In this document: piece by piece, positions 62,593 through 64,000 of the stretch
Layout: the number at the start of each line of letters is the position of its first letter
Position numbering within the stretch: the stretch's first letter is position 1
Source of the DNA: Lignipirellula cremea
GTDB taxonomy: Bacteria > Planctomycetota > Planctomycetia > Pirellulales > Pirellulaceae
Assembly: GCF_007751035.1 (NCBI RefSeq)
Contig: NZ_CP036433.1
Span: 3,949,001 to 4,013,000 of the forward strand
Reading direction: 5' to 3'
Length of the DNA stretch: 64,000 bases
Notes under the pieces: generated by a model
Told to the model about the DNA's origin: nothing
Seen by the model: the letters and a program-made list of their open reading frames with translations, nothing else
Database searches by the model: none
Position numbers and translations under genes: made by a program

Positions 62593-64000
62593 ATGTTGGG
62601 TACTTTTCGATCGACCACAGCCTGGCTGTGGTTCGCGGTCATGATCTGCGTCGCAATCTGGCCCGCGTCCGTCTTTGCACAGACGCAGATTCGCGTGCTG
62701 GAAAATCTCAGTCTCCAGGGAGAGATCCGCAGCGTGTCGCCGGGTGTGATCGCCATGGTCGAAAGCGACGGAACTGAGCATACCTTCAAAATTCAAGAGA
62801 AGGACGAACAAGGCGTATCGCTGGCCGGCGCCGCGGTGATCATCAATCTGCCGGCCAAGGTCAGCCTGACCGGACAGAAAGATGTCGCCGATATCAAGCC
62901 GAATGAACTGCTCCGCTTCCGCTGCCTGGTCAACCGCTTTGGCGCCACCGACGGCGAACTCCAGGAACTGGAATCGGTCGAAAGCGACGCCGCCGCCGCG
63001 GCCGGACTGGAAGTTGTCCGTCAGGCCGATACGGCCAAGGAGTTCTCCGACTGCACGCTGACCGGCACTTTCTCTCGGCTGATCAACGGCCGTCTGCTGA
63101 TCAACACGCCCAAGTCAAGCCTTACCTCGCGCAGCCCGCTGTCGTTCAAGGTGGCCGACAACGCCACGGTCAAGTTTTCTTCCGACGACTACCGTCGAGC
63201 CAGCCGCGGCGACAAGATCGTGAAGCTGATCGCCATGAAGCTTTCCACCGGCGACTCTGTCATTCGCGAGCTGGAAATCGTCGCCGGCAGCCAGACCGCC
63301 GCCCGGACCAGCGCCGAAGATGAATTGCTGGCGAAGTACCGCGCCCTGTCCGATGAACCGTCGGCCCCGCGCGACGTCCGCTCTCGAAACTTCCTGCTGC
63401 ACACGGATCTTTCCGATCGCGAATCGCAGATTCTGCTCGACAAACTGGAAACCATGATCACGCTGGTGTCGGGCTACTTTAATGCCCCTCCCGGCGGCCT
63501 GATTGAATGCTACGTCGTCCAGGATCTGACGAAATGGCCGGCCAACTCGCTCGATGCAGGCGGAGCCGCCAAGATCCAGGCCGGGGAAGGGGTCACCATG
63601 TCCCGCTCGCTCGGCCGCACCCGCCGTTCGATCGTTTACTCCTGCGACAAACATACGGTCGTGCAACACGAGGCGATCCACGCTTACTGCTTTCTCACCT
63701 TCGGCTCGACCGGGCCGACCTGGTATTCCGAAGGCGTCGCCGAACTGGGCGCCTACTGGAAGCGGGGCAACCTGGCCGTCAACATCGACCCGGTGGTGAT
63801 CGATTACTTGAAAAACGCCCCGCCTAAAGGGTTGCTGGAAATTGTCGCCGCCGGCCAGATCACCGGCGATTCCTGGCAGGCCTACGCCTGGCGCTGGGCC
63901 CTGTGCCATATGCTGGCCCAGAATCCCAACTATGCTGAACGTTTCAAGACACTCGGCATTGCCATGATGAACAGCACCCCCGGCGCCGCATTTGAGGGCG
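62593..64000 (+). CDS. Secreted zinc metallopeptidase-like protein (DUF1570 type), 3' end missing
   Basis: The frame is open from ATG 62593 to the window end (469 residues). A signal peptide (WLWFAVMICVAIWPASVFA) is followed by a beta-rich domain to about residue 240. The peptidase-like part has HEAIHAYCFLTF (HExxH) and TWYSEGVAELGAYW, where the Glu is the probable third zinc ligand. This layout is typical of planctomycete DUF1570 proteins. The C-terminus lies outside the window. Confidence 0.85.
   Translation, partial: MLGTFRSTTAWLWFAVMICVAIWPASVFAQTQIRVLENLSLQGEIRSVSPGVIAMVESDGTEHTFKIQEKDEQGVSLAGAAVIINLPAKVSLTGQKDVADIKPNELLRFRCLVNRFGATDGELQELESVESDAAAAAGLEVVRQADTAKEFSDCTLTGTFSRLINGRLLINTPKSSLTSRSPLSFKVADNATVKFSSDDYRRASRGDKIVKLIAMKLSTGDSVIRELEIVAGSQTAARTSAEDELLAKYRALSDEPSAPRDVRSRNFLLHTDLSDRESQILLDKLETMITLVSGYFNAPPGGLIECYVVQDLTKWPANSLDAGGAAKIQAGEGVTMSRSLGRTRRSIVYSCDKHTVVQHEAIHAYCFLTFGSTGPTWYSEGVAELGAYWKRGNLAVNIDPVVIDYLKNAPPKGLLEIVAAGQITGDSWQAYAWRWALCHMLAQNPNYAERFKTLGIAMMNSTPGAAFEG

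Overview
The window looks like chromosomal DNA of a planctomycete of the Pirellulales type. The pointers are family-level and were read by eye: GC-rich DNA; very large proteins with a J-like N-terminus and SUMF1 domains; an ECF sigma factor overlapping a Ser/Thr kinase; an SHD1 domain on a secreted protease; Tat-exported Gfo/Idh/MocA and propeller proteins; and archaeal-type C1 genes (formylmethanofuran dehydrogenase). No species is claimed.

Layout. 1-15.4 kb is ordinary chromosome: a truncated sensor, a TPR lipoprotein-like/secreted protein, an ATPase-acetyltransferase fusion, ferredoxin, a sigma factor/kinase pair, a SUMF1 gene with two small followers, CorA, and a secreted beta-helix protein. 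15.4-19.4 kb holds an integrase relic with a tRNA 3'-end copy, a second SUMF1 paralogue and a gene-poor stretch. 19,411-46,037 is an integrated element of about 26.6 kb. It is bounded by a 50-bp direct repeat that is the 3' part of tRNA-Met(CAT); the intact tRNA sits at the right end beside the integrase. Its left half is a leftward operon of small unknown genes plus DUF2997, DUF1257, a Ycf46-like AAA protein and a second AAA protein. Its middle has an IS1380 insertion with a 6-bp target duplication, an old IS1380 relic, a type I restriction system (hsdM, hsdS, a DUF262-type nuclease, hsdR) and a secreted HtrA-like protease. Its right end has excisionase-like HTH genes, a Toprim primase, a P-loop helicase-like protein, an XRE regulator and a tyrosine integrase.

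46-64 kb is chromosome again: a propeller protein, phosphomannose isomerase, the formylmethanofuran dehydrogenase cluster (fwdD, a small gene, fwdB, fwdA, fwdC), several exported hydrolases and oxidoreductases, a 1.2-kb repeat-rich non-coding region and a truncated metallopeptidase.

Two observations stand out. First, fwdB is interrupted by an in-frame UGA at codon 116. This is the position of the metal-binding Cys/Sec of archaeal FwdB, it is followed by His-Gly-Pro, and a hairpin of bacterial SECIS type lies 18 nt downstream, so the gene very probably encodes a selenoprotein. Second, the attachment core of the island lies inside the integrase reading frame. In the circular form the frame would continue into the other end of the element for 60 more residues, so integration swaps the integrase C-terminus.
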